A DNA stretch of 64,000 nucleotides from the NCBI RefSeq assembly GCF_900105925.1, contig NZ_LT629791.1:186001-250000 (forward strand), given 5' to 3'. The translations under genes and the position numbers were made by a program. This stretch comes from Jiangella alkaliphila (GTDB lineage Bacteria > Actinomycetota > Actinomycetes > Jiangellales > Jiangellaceae). Each line of letters opens with the position of its first letter. Positions within the stretch are counted from its first letter, which is position 1. The notes below the pieces were generated by a model. The model did no database searches. It was not told where the DNA came from and saw nothing but the letters and a program-made list of their open reading frames with translations. Positions 1 to 8,022 of this stretch are shown piece by piece.

Positions 1-499
1 GGCCGTCCTCTTCACGCGCGGACGCGAGCGCGATGGAGGCGTGCCGGCCGAAGATCTCCGCGACGTCGGTGTCGTCGTCGTCGAACATGCCGGGCCGGTG
101 GCCGTAGAGGTTCAGCGTGCCGAGCGTGGTCCTGCCGGTGTGCAGCCGCACCGACAGCGCGCTGCGCAGGCCCAGGTCAGCGACCTGCGGACCCCACGCC
201 GGCCAGCGCGGGTCGGTCGCGGTGTCCTCGACCAGGACCGACGCCCGGGTCTCTATGGCGGCCCGGCCCGGCCCCTCCTCGAGCGTGGTCTGCAGCTCGT
301 CGGCCTTGCCCACGCGCGGGTCGGTGGCGCCGGTGGTCTCGATGCGACCGCCGCCGTGCAGCAGCATCAGCCCGGCGTCGTCGCAGACGGTGGCCTGCTG
401 CGCGTACTCGACCACGCGTTCCAGCGTCTGTTCGACGTCGGGCTCTTCGTGCAGCACGAGCGCCATGTCGGCGAAGTCGCCCGCATCAGGTTCGCTCAC
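1..499 (-). CDS. GAF domain protein, probably GAF-ANTAR regulator (3' end missing)
   Basis: The reading frame begins with GTG at 499 and runs off the left edge, so 166 residues are visible. They form one GAF domain (about residues 8-150) with the usual 'DDAGLMLL...' and 'LGTLNLYG' strands and a final helix 'FGRHASIALA'. A ribosome-binding site GGAGGA lies just before the GTG. In Actinobacteria this N-terminal arrangement is typical of GAF-ANTAR proteins, where the GAF domain senses a ligand or redox state and a C-terminal ANTAR domain binds RNA hairpins to prevent transcription termination. The ANTAR part would lie outside the window, so that half of the call is inference. It is divergent from the epimerase gene starting at 591, with a 91-bp gap. 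Confidence 0.75.
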   Translation of the reverse strand, partial: MSEPDAGDFADMALVLHEEPDVEQTLERVVEYAQQATVCDDAGLMLLHGGGRIETTGATDPRVGKADELQTTLEEGPGRAAIETRASVLVEDTATDPRWPAWGPQVADLGLRSALSVRLHTGRTTLGTLNLYGHRPGMFDDDDTDVAEIFGRHASIALASAREEDG

Positions 500-590
500 G
501 CCCGTCCTCCGCCACGTCGAGCTCCATGGTCCATTCTTCCCGACCCGGGTCGGCGGTGTCGATCCTCCCCCATCGGGTACGCACCTGAAC

Positions 591-1562
591 ATGGTGGGTA
601 ACGGCGCTGAACCGCATGCGGTGGTGACCGGAGGAGCCGGTTTCCTCGGCTCGCACCTGTGCGACGCGCTCATCGCGTCCGGCCACCGGGTGACCTGCGT
701 CGACAACTTCGAGACCGGCCGGGCGGCGAACGTCCGGCATCTGGACGACGAGCCCCGTTTCGCGCTGCTGCGGCGCGACCTCAACGTGTACGAGGGCGCC
801 GACCTCGCCGGGCCGGTCGATGTCGTCTACCACCTGGCGGCGCCGGCGGCGCCGAGCGACTACCTGCTCGACCCGGTCGCGACGATGCGCAGCGCCAGCT
901 CCGGCACGCTGAACGCCCTGGACCTCGCCCGCGCCCGGTCGGCCCGGTTCGTGCTGGCGTCGACGTCGGAGGTGTACGGACCGGCCGGCGACGAGCCCAG
1001 CCGCGAGGACCAGGTCGGTCAGGTCGACCCGGCCGACGGCTACGGCGCGTACTACGAGTCGCGCCGGTTCGCCGAGGCGCTGACGACCGCGTACCGGTCG
1101 ACGTACGCCCTGCGCACGGCGATCGCGCGGATCTTCAGCACGTACGGGCCGCGGATGCGCCTGGACGACGGCCGCGTGCTGTCGCGGTTCATCCGGCAGG
1201 CGCTGGCCGGGGCGCCGCTGACGGTGCCCGGTCCCGGCACCCAGACCCGCTCCCTCTGCTACGTCGACGACGCGGTGGCCGGGCTGCTGGCGCTGGGCCG
1301 CGGCGGCTACCCGGGGCCGGTGAACATCGGCAGCCCGGAGACGGTGTCGGTGTTCACGATCGCCCGTACAGTGGCCGAGATCGCCGGCCCGGACGCCGAG
1401 GTCGTCTTCGTCGAGCCCCCGGCCGTCGACGTCCACGCCCGCCGGCCCGACATCACACTCGCCAGCCAGCTACTGGACTGGCGGCCGCGGACCTCCGTGC
1501 GCGCGGGGCTGACGGCCACGCTCGCCTGGTTCCAGCGGGCGGTCGCGCGCGAGCTGTCGTGA
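591..1562 (+). CDS. UXS-like NAD-dependent epimerase/dehydratase with altered YxxxK
   Basis: This is a 323-residue extended SDR of the UDP-glucuronate decarboxylase/dTDP-glucose dehydratase type. The NAD-binding GGAGFLG lies at residues 14-20, the catalytic-Thr/Ser region TSEVYG at 125-130, and 'RIFSTYGPRM' and 'NIGSPETVSV' later in the chain are typical of nucleotide-sugar binding. The catalytic YxxxK reads Y154-Y-E-S-R158, so lysine is replaced by arginine. The frame is open further upstream, but that part is low-complexity shadow of the GAF gene; ATG at 591 places the Rossmann motif at the normal distance. The likely substrate is an NDP-sugar; the exact reaction cannot be read from sequence, and loss of the lysine could mean altered or lost activity. 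Confidence 0.85.
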   Translation: MVGNGAEPHAVVTGGAGFLGSHLCDALIASGHRVTCVDNFETGRAANVRHLDDEPRFALLRRDLNVYEGADLAGPVDVVYHLAAPAAPSDYLLDPVATMRSASSGTLNALDLARARSARFVLASTSEVYGPAGDEPSREDQVGQVDPADGYGAYYESRRFAEALTTAYRSTYALRTAIARIFSTYGPRMRLDDGRVLSRFIRQALAGAPLTVPGPGTQTRSLCYVDDAVAGLLALGRGGYPGPVNIGSPETVSVFTIARTVAEIAGPDAEVVFVEPPAVDVHARRPDITLASQLLDWRPRTSVRAGLTATLAWFQRAVARELS

Positions 1563-1565
1563 GCC

Positions 1566-1829
1566 TCAGGTGCCGCGCTTGGTCCTCATGCTGGTCGCCA
1601 GCAGGACGCCGACGGCGGCGAGTCCCACCTGGACGATGATCTCGATCCAGTCGACGCCGTCGGTGTCGCGCAATGGGCCGACGATCGCGGTGCCGATGAG
1701 CGCGGCCACGATGCCGATGACCACGGTCAGCCAGATCGGGATGGACTGCTTCCCGGGGATCACGAGCCGGCCCAGCGCACCGATGATCGCGCCGATGACG
1801 ATGGCCGAGATGATGCCGGTGACGTCCAC
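1566..1829 (-). CDS. GlsB/YeaQ/YmgE family small membrane protein
   Basis: An 87-residue, very hydrophobic protein with three predicted membrane helices (about residues 4-24, 32-53 and 62-80). The glycine-rich first helix 'IGAIIGALGRLVIPGKQ' and the 'PIWLTVVIGIVAALIG' stretch are the hallmark of the transglycosylase-associated/GlsB family, a stress-induced membrane protein whose biochemical role is not established. It is convergent with the epimerase gene (3-bp gap) and has its own promoter region of about 107 bp shared with the PfkB gene. Confidence 0.85.
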   Translation of the reverse strand: MDVTGIISAIVIGAIIGALGRLVIPGKQSIPIWLTVVIGIVAALIGTAIVGPLRDTDGVDWIEIIVQVGLAAVGVLLATSMRTKRGT

Positions 1830-1936
1830 GAGCCCTCCCGAGGTAGGTGTGTCTCAATCCTGCCCGATGGCATACCCCGATGGCGTGGATTCATCGCGCC
1901 GTGGGTACGTCGCCGGGAACCAACCGAAGGAGCCCC

Positions 1937-2890
1937 ATGGCGCACAGCCAGGTCGTGTTGTTCGCCCCGTCGCCGGTGCTGACGCTCACCATCGAGGATC
2001 AGGCCGGCCAGGCGGACATCCACATCCACGCCGGCAGCCAGGGCGTCTGGCAGGCGCGGATGCTCGTCACGCTGGGCGCGTCGGTGACGCTTTGCTGCGT
2101 GCTGGGCGGTGAGACCGGGATGGTGCTGCGTCACCTGATCGAGGACGAGGGGATCATCGTCAAGTCGGTCGACGGCACCGGGCACAACGGCGCCTACGTC
2201 CACGACCGCCGCGACGGCGAGCGGGTCACCGTGGCCGAGGCGCCGTCCGACCCGCTCACCCGGCACGAGCTGGACGAGCTGTACGGCCTCACGCTGAGCG
2301 CCGCTCTGGACGCCGACGCCGTGCTGCTCAGCGGGCCGTCGGACCATGCGGCGGCGCAGGACTCGATCCCGGCCGACGCGTACCGGCGGCTGGCCGCGGA
2401 CCTGCGCGCCGTCGGGAAGCCGGTCGTCGCCGACCTCGCCGGCGACCGCCTCGCCGCGGTCCTCGAGAGCGGCCTGACGGTGGTCAAGGTCAGCCACGAG
2501 GAGCTGCTCGCCGACGGCCGCGCGGACTCCGACGACCAGGACGCGCTGGTCCGGGCGATGCACGAGCTGCACGACCAGGGCGCCGAGCACGTCGTCGTCA
2601 CGCGGGCGCACGAGCCGCTGCTGCTGCTCGCCGACGACGTCGCCCGGGTCGTGCGGGTGCCGCAACTGCAGTCCGCCGACACCCACGGCGCCGGCGACTC
2701 GCTCACGGCCGGCGTGACGGCGACGCTGGCCCGCGGCGGCGACATCGAGGAGGCCGTCCGGCTGGGCGCCGCGGCCGGCATGCTCAACGTCACCCGGCAC
2801 GGCCTGGGCACCGGCGACGCCGAGGCGGTGCTGAAGCTGCGCGAGCTGGTCGAGATCGACCGGCTGGACGACCGGGCCCGCGACTCATGA
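1937..2890 (+). CDS. PfkB-family carbohydrate kinase (1-phosphofructokinase-like)
   Basis: A 317-residue ribokinase/PfkB-family sugar kinase. The C-terminal PfkB signature 'DTHGAGDSLTAG' contains the GAGD anion hole with the catalytic aspartate D254. N-terminal 'HAGSQGVWQARMLVTLGASV' corresponds to the substrate-binding region; the order of motifs resembles the 1-phosphofructokinase/tagatose-6-phosphate kinase branch. The start at 1937 is chosen because GAAGGAG lies 4-5 bases upstream and 30 extra upstream residues in the open frame show no homology. The stop overlaps the surE start (ATGA), so the two are translationally coupled. The actual sugar phosphate is unknown. Confidence 0.85.
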   Translation: MAHSQVVLFAPSPVLTLTIEDQAGQADIHIHAGSQGVWQARMLVTLGASVTLCCVLGGETGMVLRHLIEDEGIIVKSVDGTGHNGAYVHDRRDGERVTVAEAPSDPLTRHELDELYGLTLSAALDADAVLLSGPSDHAAAQDSIPADAYRRLAADLRAVGKPVVADLAGDRLAAVLESGLTVVKVSHEELLADGRADSDDQDALVRAMHELHDQGAEHVVVTRAHEPLLLLADDVARVVRVPQLQSADTHGAGDSLTAGVTATLARGGDIEEAVRLGAAAGMLNVTRHGLGTGDAEAVLKLRELVEIDRLDDRARDS

Positions 2891-3690
2891 CCGGCCCCCG
2901 TCGCGCCCTCGTCACCAACGACGACGGCATCGACGCGCCCGGCCTGCGGGTGCTGGCCGGCATGGCCCGCGGCCTCGGCCTCGACGTCGTCGTGGCGGCG
3001 CCGGCGGTCCAGTTCAGCGGCAGCGGCGCGTCGATCGTCGCCGGGCTGGAGGAGCGCGACCGCATCGCCCTGGAGCAGCGGACGCTCGACGGTGCGCCGG
3101 CGTTCGCCGTGGGCGCCGCGCCCGGGCTGATCGCGCTGATCGCGGCCTACGGCGCGTTCGGCGACCCGCCCGACGTCGTCCTGTCCGGGATCAACCACGG
3201 CGCGAACGTCGGCCGGGCGATCCTGCACTCCGGGACCGTCGGCGCCGCACTCACCGCCGGCATCAACGGCGGCCGCGGCCTCGCCGTCTCGCTCGACGTC
3301 GGACTGGCCGCCGAGTTCGGCATGGAGCCGCCGGAGACCGAGGCGCACTGGGCGACGGCGGCCGAGCTGGCCGCCCGGGTGGTGCCGGTGCTGCTGGACC
3401 AGCAGCCGGGGACGGTGCTCAACGTCAACGTCCCCGACCGCGAGATGGCCGAGCTGGGCGCCCTGCGCTCCGCGCCGCTGGCCGAGTTCGGCATCGTCCA
3501 GACGACGCTGACCGAACACACCGACAAGCACGTCCGGATCTCCGTCACCGACCTGTCCGACCCGTCCGAGCCCGGCACCGACGCGGACCTGCTGGCCGGC
3601 GGGCACCCGGTCGTCACGGCGCTGCGCTCGGTCAGCGAGACGGACTCGCCGGCGCTGGCCGCGCTGGTGGACGGCGCCGCTCCGGCCTGA
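2887..3690 (+). CDS. surE: 5'/3'-nucleotidase SurE
   Basis: A 267-residue SurE-family metal-dependent nucleotidase, which removes phosphate from nucleoside 5'/3'-monophosphates in the cytoplasm. The metal-binding N-terminal 'TNDDGIDAPG' carries D12-D13, S43/S45 lie in the loop 'FSGSGAS', and the third conserved block 'LSGINHGANVG' carries N103; together these are the SurE metal site. 'HSGTVGAALTA' follows as in other SurE proteins. It overlaps the PfkB gene by 4 bp, suggesting a joint role in phosphorylated-metabolite turnover. The gene is followed by a palindromic repeat between it and the convergent LLM gene. Confidence 0.92.
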   Translation: MTGPRRALVTNDDGIDAPGLRVLAGMARGLGLDVVVAAPAVQFSGSGASIVAGLEERDRIALEQRTLDGAPAFAVGAAPGLIALIAAYGAFGDPPDVVLSGINHGANVGRAILHSGTVGAALTAGINGGRGLAVSLDVGLAAEFGMEPPETEAHWATAAELAARVVPVLLDQQPGTVLNVNVPDREMAELGALRSAPLAEFGIVQTTLTEHTDKHVRISVTDLSDPSEPGTDADLLAGGHPVVTALRSVSETDSPALAALVDGAAPA

Positions 3691-3703
3691 CCGCCCCACC
3701 CAC

Positions 3704-3779
3704 AAGTTGATCTTGGAGTTGTTCGGCAATTGCGGTGGGAAATGTCCAGTTGATTCCCGGAGAACTCCAAGATCAACTT
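3704..3779. repeat. 76-bp palindromic repeat, copy 1
   Basis: The 17-base arms AAGTTGATCTTGGAGTT (3704-3720) and its exact reverse complement (3763-3779) enclose a 42-base core containing GGCAATT and GAAATGTCC. A second 76-bp copy with the same arms and core words lies at 51396-51471. It sits between the convergent surE and LLM genes, where it could act as a two-way terminator or be a dispersed REP/MITE-like element. It has no coding potential. Confidence 0.8.
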
Positions 3780-3802
3780 GGCCGGGCGAGCGATGCGGGA
3801 CG

Positions 3803-4690
3803 CTACCGGATTACCGGCGCGATGATCTCGTCGGCCAGCCAATGCGCGACGCCGTCGGGGAACGGGGGCCGCACGCTGAGCACGATGTGCCCGAAGCCGG
3901 CCTCGATCAGCTCGCCGACCACCGCCTGAGCCTGCGCCACCTGGTCGTACTCGACGATCACCTGGGTGGAGCGGACGATCTCGGCCGGGTCGCGGCCGAT
4001 CTCCTTGCACCGCTCGTCCAGCAGCGCCGAACGCTCCCGCAGGAGACCGAGGTCGAAGTGCGGCGGGCCGGGCACGTTCCACACGTCGGCGTGCTCGGCG
4101 ACGACGCGCAGCGACCGCGGGCCCCAGGCGCCGAGCAGCACCGGCGGACCGGGCCGCTGCACCGGCTTGGGCTCGCAGACGGCGCCGCGCAGCGTGTAGT
4201 GGTCGCCGTCGAAGTCGAACAGGTCCTCGGTCCACAGCCGCCGGATGATCGTGCACGCCTCGGCCAGCGCGGCCCGCCCCTCGGCCGGCGGCACCAGCGG
4301 CAGCCCGTAGGCGGCGTGCTCGCGGACGGCGAACTCCTGGCCCTCGCCGTGTGCGTCGGTCGCGCCGACGCCGAGCCCGAGGATCAGCCGGCCGCCGGAG
4401 ATGACGTCGAGCGTCGCCGCCATCTTCGCCAGCACCGACGGCGCCCGGAAGCGGTTGCTGGTGACCAGGTGCCCCAGCCTGATCCGCGACGTCTGGGCGG
4501 CGAGCGCGGTCAGCAGCGTCCACCCCTCGAACGCCGGCGTCGTCGGCGGGCCGAAGATCGGCACCAGGTGGTCCCACAGCCAGGCGTCGGCGAGGACGGG
4601 GACCTCGTCCGCCTCGCGCCACACCCGCACGAGGTCGTCGTAGCCCGTATTCACCTGCGTGGTCTTGATCCCGAAGCTGACACCGTCCAT
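3803..4690 (-). CDS. LLM class flavin/F420-dependent oxidoreductase
   Basis: A 295-residue luciferase-like monooxygenase (TIM barrel). Typical strands and loops include 'DAWLWDHLVPIFG', 'SRIRLGHLVTSNRFRAPSVLAKMAATLDVISGGRLILGLG' in pieces, and 'PPVLLGAWGPRSLRVVAEHADVWN', which forms the FMN/F420 phosphate site. Whether it uses FMN or F420 cannot be decided here; F420 is common in this lineage. ATG at 4690 is chosen because AAAGG lies about 9 bases upstream; an ATG at 4699 overlaps that site. It is divergent from a MarR regulator with a palindrome between them, so it is probably MarR-controlled. Confidence 0.85.
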   Translation of the reverse strand: MDGVSFGIKTTQVNTGYDDLVRVWREADEVPVLADAWLWDHLVPIFGPPTTPAFEGWTLLTALAAQTSRIRLGHLVTSNRFRAPSVLAKMAATLDVISGGRLILGLGVGATDAHGEGQEFAVREHAAYGLPLVPPAEGRAALAEACTIIRRLWTEDLFDFDGDHYTLRGAVCEPKPVQRPGPPVLLGAWGPRSLRVVAEHADVWNVPGPPHFDLGLLRERSALLDERCKEIGRDPAEIVRSTQVIVEYDQVAQAQAVVGELIEAGFGHIVLSVRPPFPDGVAHWLADEIIAPVIR

Positions 4691-4718
4691 GGTGGCCATC
4701 CTTTCGTCAGTACGACTG

Positions 4719-4739
4719 ATCGTCAGCTTAACTGATGAT
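4719..4739. promoter_or_regulatory. Candidate MarR operator
   Basis: ATCGTCAG-N5-CTGATGAT is an imperfect 21-bp palindrome (7 of 8 half-site positions pair) in the 72-bp gap between the divergent LLM and MarR genes. MarR proteins commonly bind such sites and repress both their own gene and the neighbour. A CAGAAT hexamer at 4750-4755, seven bases before the MarR ATG, may be its -10 element. Confidence 0.5.
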
Positions 4740-4762
4740 CGGTCGATGGCAGAATCGGGGCC

Positions 4763-5212
4763 ATGGCCACCGACGACGACACCGGCTCGCCGCCGCCCGC
4801 CTACCGCCTGCACTACCTGCTCAAGCGGGCCCACCTGCAGCTGGCCGAGCTGGTGGGCCAGGCGCTGGAGCCGTACGGCATCGACCCGCGCGAGCTGGCC
4901 GCACTGACGCTGCTGACAGGCGACGACGCGCTGTCACAGCAGGATCTGGCCCGCCAGCTGCAGGTGGACCGGACGACGATGGTCGCGCTGGTCGACCGGC
5001 TCGAGGGGCTGGACCTGGTCCGCCGCCGGCCCGACCCGGACGATCGCCGGAAGAACGTCGTCGAGCTGACCGAGCACGGACGGCGGACCGGCGCCGACGC
5101 GACCCGGGCGATGGACGTGGTCGAACGGGACTTCCTGGCGGCCGCGCCGGAACTCGTCCCGGCCGCGTTCCGCGACACGCTCTGGTCGCTGTCCCGCGAC
5201 TTTCGCCACTAG
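4763..5212 (+). CDS. MarR-family transcriptional regulator
   Basis: A 149-residue winged-helix regulator. The MarR core is clear: helix-turn-helix 'LSQQDLARQLQVDRTTMVALVDRLE' (about 58-82), then the wing 'GLDLVRRRPDPDDRRKNVVELTEHGRR' with the family's DxRxk/R-x-V signature. Family members form dimers that lose DNA binding when a phenolic ligand or oxidant binds. It is divergent from the LLM oxidoreductase gene, which suggests that enzyme acts on or protects against the effector. There is no Shine-Dalgarno sequence; a -10-like hexamer 7 bases upstream suggests a leaderless transcript. Confidence 0.9.
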   Translation: MATDDDTGSPPPAYRLHYLLKRAHLQLAELVGQALEPYGIDPRELAALTLLTGDDALSQQDLARQLQVDRTTMVALVDRLEGLDLVRRRPDPDDRRKNVVELTEHGRRTGADATRAMDVVERDFLAAAPELVPAAFRDTLWSLSRDFRH

Positions 5213-5316
5213 CCGGACAAGTTTCGCCATCGCCTTGGCGATAGCCCTTCCGCTCGCACCGGGATGATCAGTACGATCCGGGGCAACCGCTTTCCAGCGC
5301 CCGGCCCGGATTGGTG

Positions 5317-7860
5317 ATGCGCATGTCCGCTCCCGAACCCACCCGACGCACCGTGCTCGGCGCCGCCGGCGCCGGCGCGCTCTGGCTCGCCGCGGGCGCG
5401 CCCACGGCCGCGGCGTCGCCCCCGGCCGCGGCCGAGGCCGTCGTCGGGCCGGGCGAGCACCCCGGGCTGCGCTACTGGTACCCCGTCCCCCGCGACCCGG
5501 GCGTCGTGCGCACCGACGTGTGCGTCTACGGCGGTACCTCGGCCGGGGTGACAGCGGCGGTCCGGGCCGCGCAGGCGGGCCGCAGCGTCGCGCTGGTGGT
5601 GTTCGGCCGGCACCTGGGCGGCCTCAGCTCGGCCGGGCTGGGCGCGACCGACACCGGGCGGATCGAGTCGATCGGCGGGCTGAGCCGCGAGTTCTACCGG
5701 CGCCTGGGGGCGCACTACGGCCGCCCCGAGTCGTTCACGTTCGAGCCGCACGTGGCGGAGCAGACCTTCGACGCCTGGGTGGAAGAGGAAGGCGTCGACG
5801 TCTACCGCGACCACCGGCTCGAGGACGTCCGGCTGACCGGCGACAGGATCCACTCGCTGCGCACCGAGAACGGGAAGGTGTTCGTCGCGAAGGCGTTCAT
5901 CGACGCCAGCTACGAGGGCGACCTGATGGCGGCGGCCGGCGTCAGCTACACCGTCGGCCGCGAGGCGAACGCGACCTACGGCGAGACGCTCAACGGCGTC
6001 CAGTTCCGCTCCGGTCACCAGTTCCAGCGCCAGATCGACCCGTACGTGGTCCCGGGCGACCCGGCCAGCGGCCTCGTCCCGGGCGTCGTCGCGGACCCGC
6101 CGGGCAGCACCGGCGAGGGCGATGACCGCATCCAGGCGTTCAACTTCCGCGTCTGCCTGACGAGGGCGGCCGACCGGCGCCCGTTCCCGCAGCCGCCGAA
6201 CTACGACGCACAGCGCTACGAGCTGCTGCTGCGCTACCTCCAGGCCGGCGTCTGGGACGCGATGCGGCTGAACACGCCGATGCCGAACGGCAAGACCGAC
6301 ATGAACAACAACGGCGCGGTCAGCACGGACAACATCGGCCGCAACTACGCCTGGCCGGACGCCGGCCACGCTACCCGCGAGGCGATCTTCCAGGACCACG
6401 TGACCTACCAGCAGGGCCTGCTCTGGTTCTTGGCCAACGACCCGCGGGTGCCGGAGGCGATCCGGGCCGAGGTCAACGGCTGGGGCCTGACGAACGACGA
6501 GTTCGCCGGCACCGGCGGCTGGTCGCACGAGCTGTACATCCGCGAGGCCCGCCGGATGGTCGCCGACTACGTCATCACCGAGCACGACTGCCGGTGGACG
6601 GTGGCCGCGCCGGACCCGATCGCGCTGGCCTCGTACACGATGGACTCGCACAACTGCGCCCGCGTGGTCGTGGGCGGGTTCGCCCGCAACGAGGGCGACG
6701 TGCAGGTACCGCCGGCCGGCCCGTACGGCATCTCCTACCGCGCCATCGTCCCGGCCCGCGGCGAGTGCACGAACCTGCTGGTCGCGTGTGCGATCTCGGC
6801 CTCTCACATCGCGTTCGGGTCGGCCCGCATGGAGCCGGTGTTCATGGCGACGGGGCACGCGGCGGCGGTCGCGGCCGACCTCGCACTCAGCGCCGGCGTC
6901 GCGGTGCAGGACGTCCACTACCCGACGCTGCGGCAACGGCTGCGCGCCGAGCAGATGGTGCTGACGTGGCCGCCGAACGCCGGCGTGCTCGCCTTCGACG
7001 CACCGGGTGAGCTGCGCCCGGGCGCCGCCGGCGACGTCACCGTCACGTTCGTCAACGAGGAGGTGGCGACGGTGACCGGCGTACGGCTCGTGCTGGCCGC
7101 CCCCGCCGGCTGGACGGTGACACCGTCGACGCCCGTGGACGCCGAGGCGGTCGAGCCGGGCGAGGAGTTCGAGGCGACCTGGCGGGTGACGGCGCCGGCG
7201 CCGGCCGAGCCGGTGACGCAGTCGGCGCTCGAGGCCACCGTGACGTACTCCGGCGGCGTCAGCCACAGCGCCGCGCACGTGGTCGCCGTCGCCGAGCCCG
7301 TCCAGGCGCCGCTGCAGACGGCTGCCTCGACGCGGGCGCACTTCGGGCAGCGCGGCGCCCGGCTGGCGATCCTCGGCAACGGCGCGGACCTGTGGACCGG
7401 CATCGACCAGTACGGCGCGATCTTCCACGACGGCGCGGCCGGCCCGGCGACGACGGCGACCGTCACCGTCGTCTCACAGGAGGCCACCGACCCCAACGCG
7501 CGGGCCGGGCTGGTGTTCCGCAACGACCTGCGCGCCGCCGGCACGTCCACCGGCTACGTCGCGCTGGTGGTCAAGCCGGAGAACGGGCTGCTGCTGCTCT
7601 GGGACGCCGACGGCAGCGGGACGGTCGAGTCGGTACTGCGCGCGGTGCTGACGCCGTCGCCGTACCCCGTCCACCTGCGGCTGACCCGCGAGGGGCAGCG
7701 GTTCCACGGCTCGTACAGCCTGGACGGCACGACGTGGCAGGCGATCGGCTCGATCGACCTGCCGACCGCGGCCGCCACCCAGGACGTCGGCGTGCTGTCG
7801 TGCGCACACGTCCAGGACCGGCTCGGCCTGGCCGTGTTCGAGAACCTGACGCTCACCTGA
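5317..7860 (+). CDS. Tat-exported FAD-dependent oxidoreductase with C-terminal beta-sandwich modules
   Basis: About 847 residues. The N-terminus carries a Tat signal (RRTVLGAAGAGALWLAAGA; RR at 10-11). A Rossmann FAD site follows (VYGGTSAGVTAA, about 70-81) and then a GGLSSAGLGATD block, as in the PF12831 FAD-dependent oxidoreductase family, often labelled 'xanthan lyase' in databases. Around residues 560-640 is a NEW3-like Ig module, and the last 180 residues ('RAGLVFRNDL...YVALVVKPENGLLLLWDADG...VHLRLTREG') look like a concanavalin-type carbohydrate-binding domain. It probably acts outside the membrane on a glycan or glycoside. The start is uncertain between ATG 5317 and ATG 5323; neither has a strong ribosome-binding site. 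An ATCGCC-TT-GGCGAT palindrome (5229-5242) lies upstream. Confidence 0.8.
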   Translation: MRMSAPEPTRRTVLGAAGAGALWLAAGAPTAAASPPAAAEAVVGPGEHPGLRYWYPVPRDPGVVRTDVCVYGGTSAGVTAAVRAAQAGRSVALVVFGRHLGGLSSAGLGATDTGRIESIGGLSREFYRRLGAHYGRPESFTFEPHVAEQTFDAWVEEEGVDVYRDHRLEDVRLTGDRIHSLRTENGKVFVAKAFIDASYEGDLMAAAGVSYTVGREANATYGETLNGVQFRSGHQFQRQIDPYVVPGDPASGLVPGVVADPPGSTGEGDDRIQAFNFRVCLTRAADRRPFPQPPNYDAQRYELLLRYLQAGVWDAMRLNTPMPNGKTDMNNNGAVSTDNIGRNYAWPDAGHATREAIFQDHVTYQQGLLWFLANDPRVPEAIRAEVNGWGLTNDEFAGTGGWSHELYIREARRMVADYVITEHDCRWTVAAPDPIALASYTMDSHNCARVVVGGFARNEGDVQVPPAGPYGISYRAIVPARGECTNLLVACAISASHIAFGSARMEPVFMATGHAAAVAADLALSAGVAVQDVHYPTLRQRLRAEQMVLTWPPNAGVLAFDAPGELRPGAAGDVTVTFVNEEVATVTGVRLVLAAPAGWTVTPSTPVDAEAVEPGEEFEATWRVTAPAPAEPVTQSALEATVTYSGGVSHSAAHVVAVAEPVQAPLQTAASTRAHFGQRGARLAILGNGADLWTGIDQYGAIFHDGAAGPATTATVTVVSQEATDPNARAGLVFRNDLRAAGTSTGYVALVVKPENGLLLLWDADGSGTVESVLRAVLTPSPYPVHLRLTREGQRFHGSYSLDGTTWQAIGSIDLPTAAATQDVGVLSCAHVQDRLGLAVFENLTLT

Positions 7861-7910
7861 GAACGCCGGTCCCCCCTGCTGAACGAGGCGAGCGCCTACC
7901 TGCTCAGGCC

Positions 7911-7973
7911 CTTTGCAATGAGCACCTATACGCACCACCCGCGCGCCGGTGCGTATAGGTGCTCATTGCAAAG
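7911..7973. repeat. Perfect 26-bp inverted repeat with 11-base loop
   Basis: Arms at 7911-7936 and 7948-7973 are exact reverse complements (each arm begins or ends with CTTTGCAATGAGCACC), separated by 11 bases. The arms are much less GC-rich than the surroundings. It lies between the convergent FAD-oxidoreductase and EEP genes. It could be a two-way terminator, though it lacks a U-tract, or a dispersed palindromic element; no second copy was seen in this window. Confidence 0.85.
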
Positions 7974-8022
7974 CGGCCAGCACCCACCACCGACCAGCGG
8001 CGACTCGCCGGTCGGCCGGTCG

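Noticed and set aside
117-590. 158-residue N-terminal extension of the UXS-like epimerase frame
   Set aside because: It overlaps the antisense GAF gene, is Ser/Pro-rich shadow text, and the NAD site needs to be near the N-terminus.
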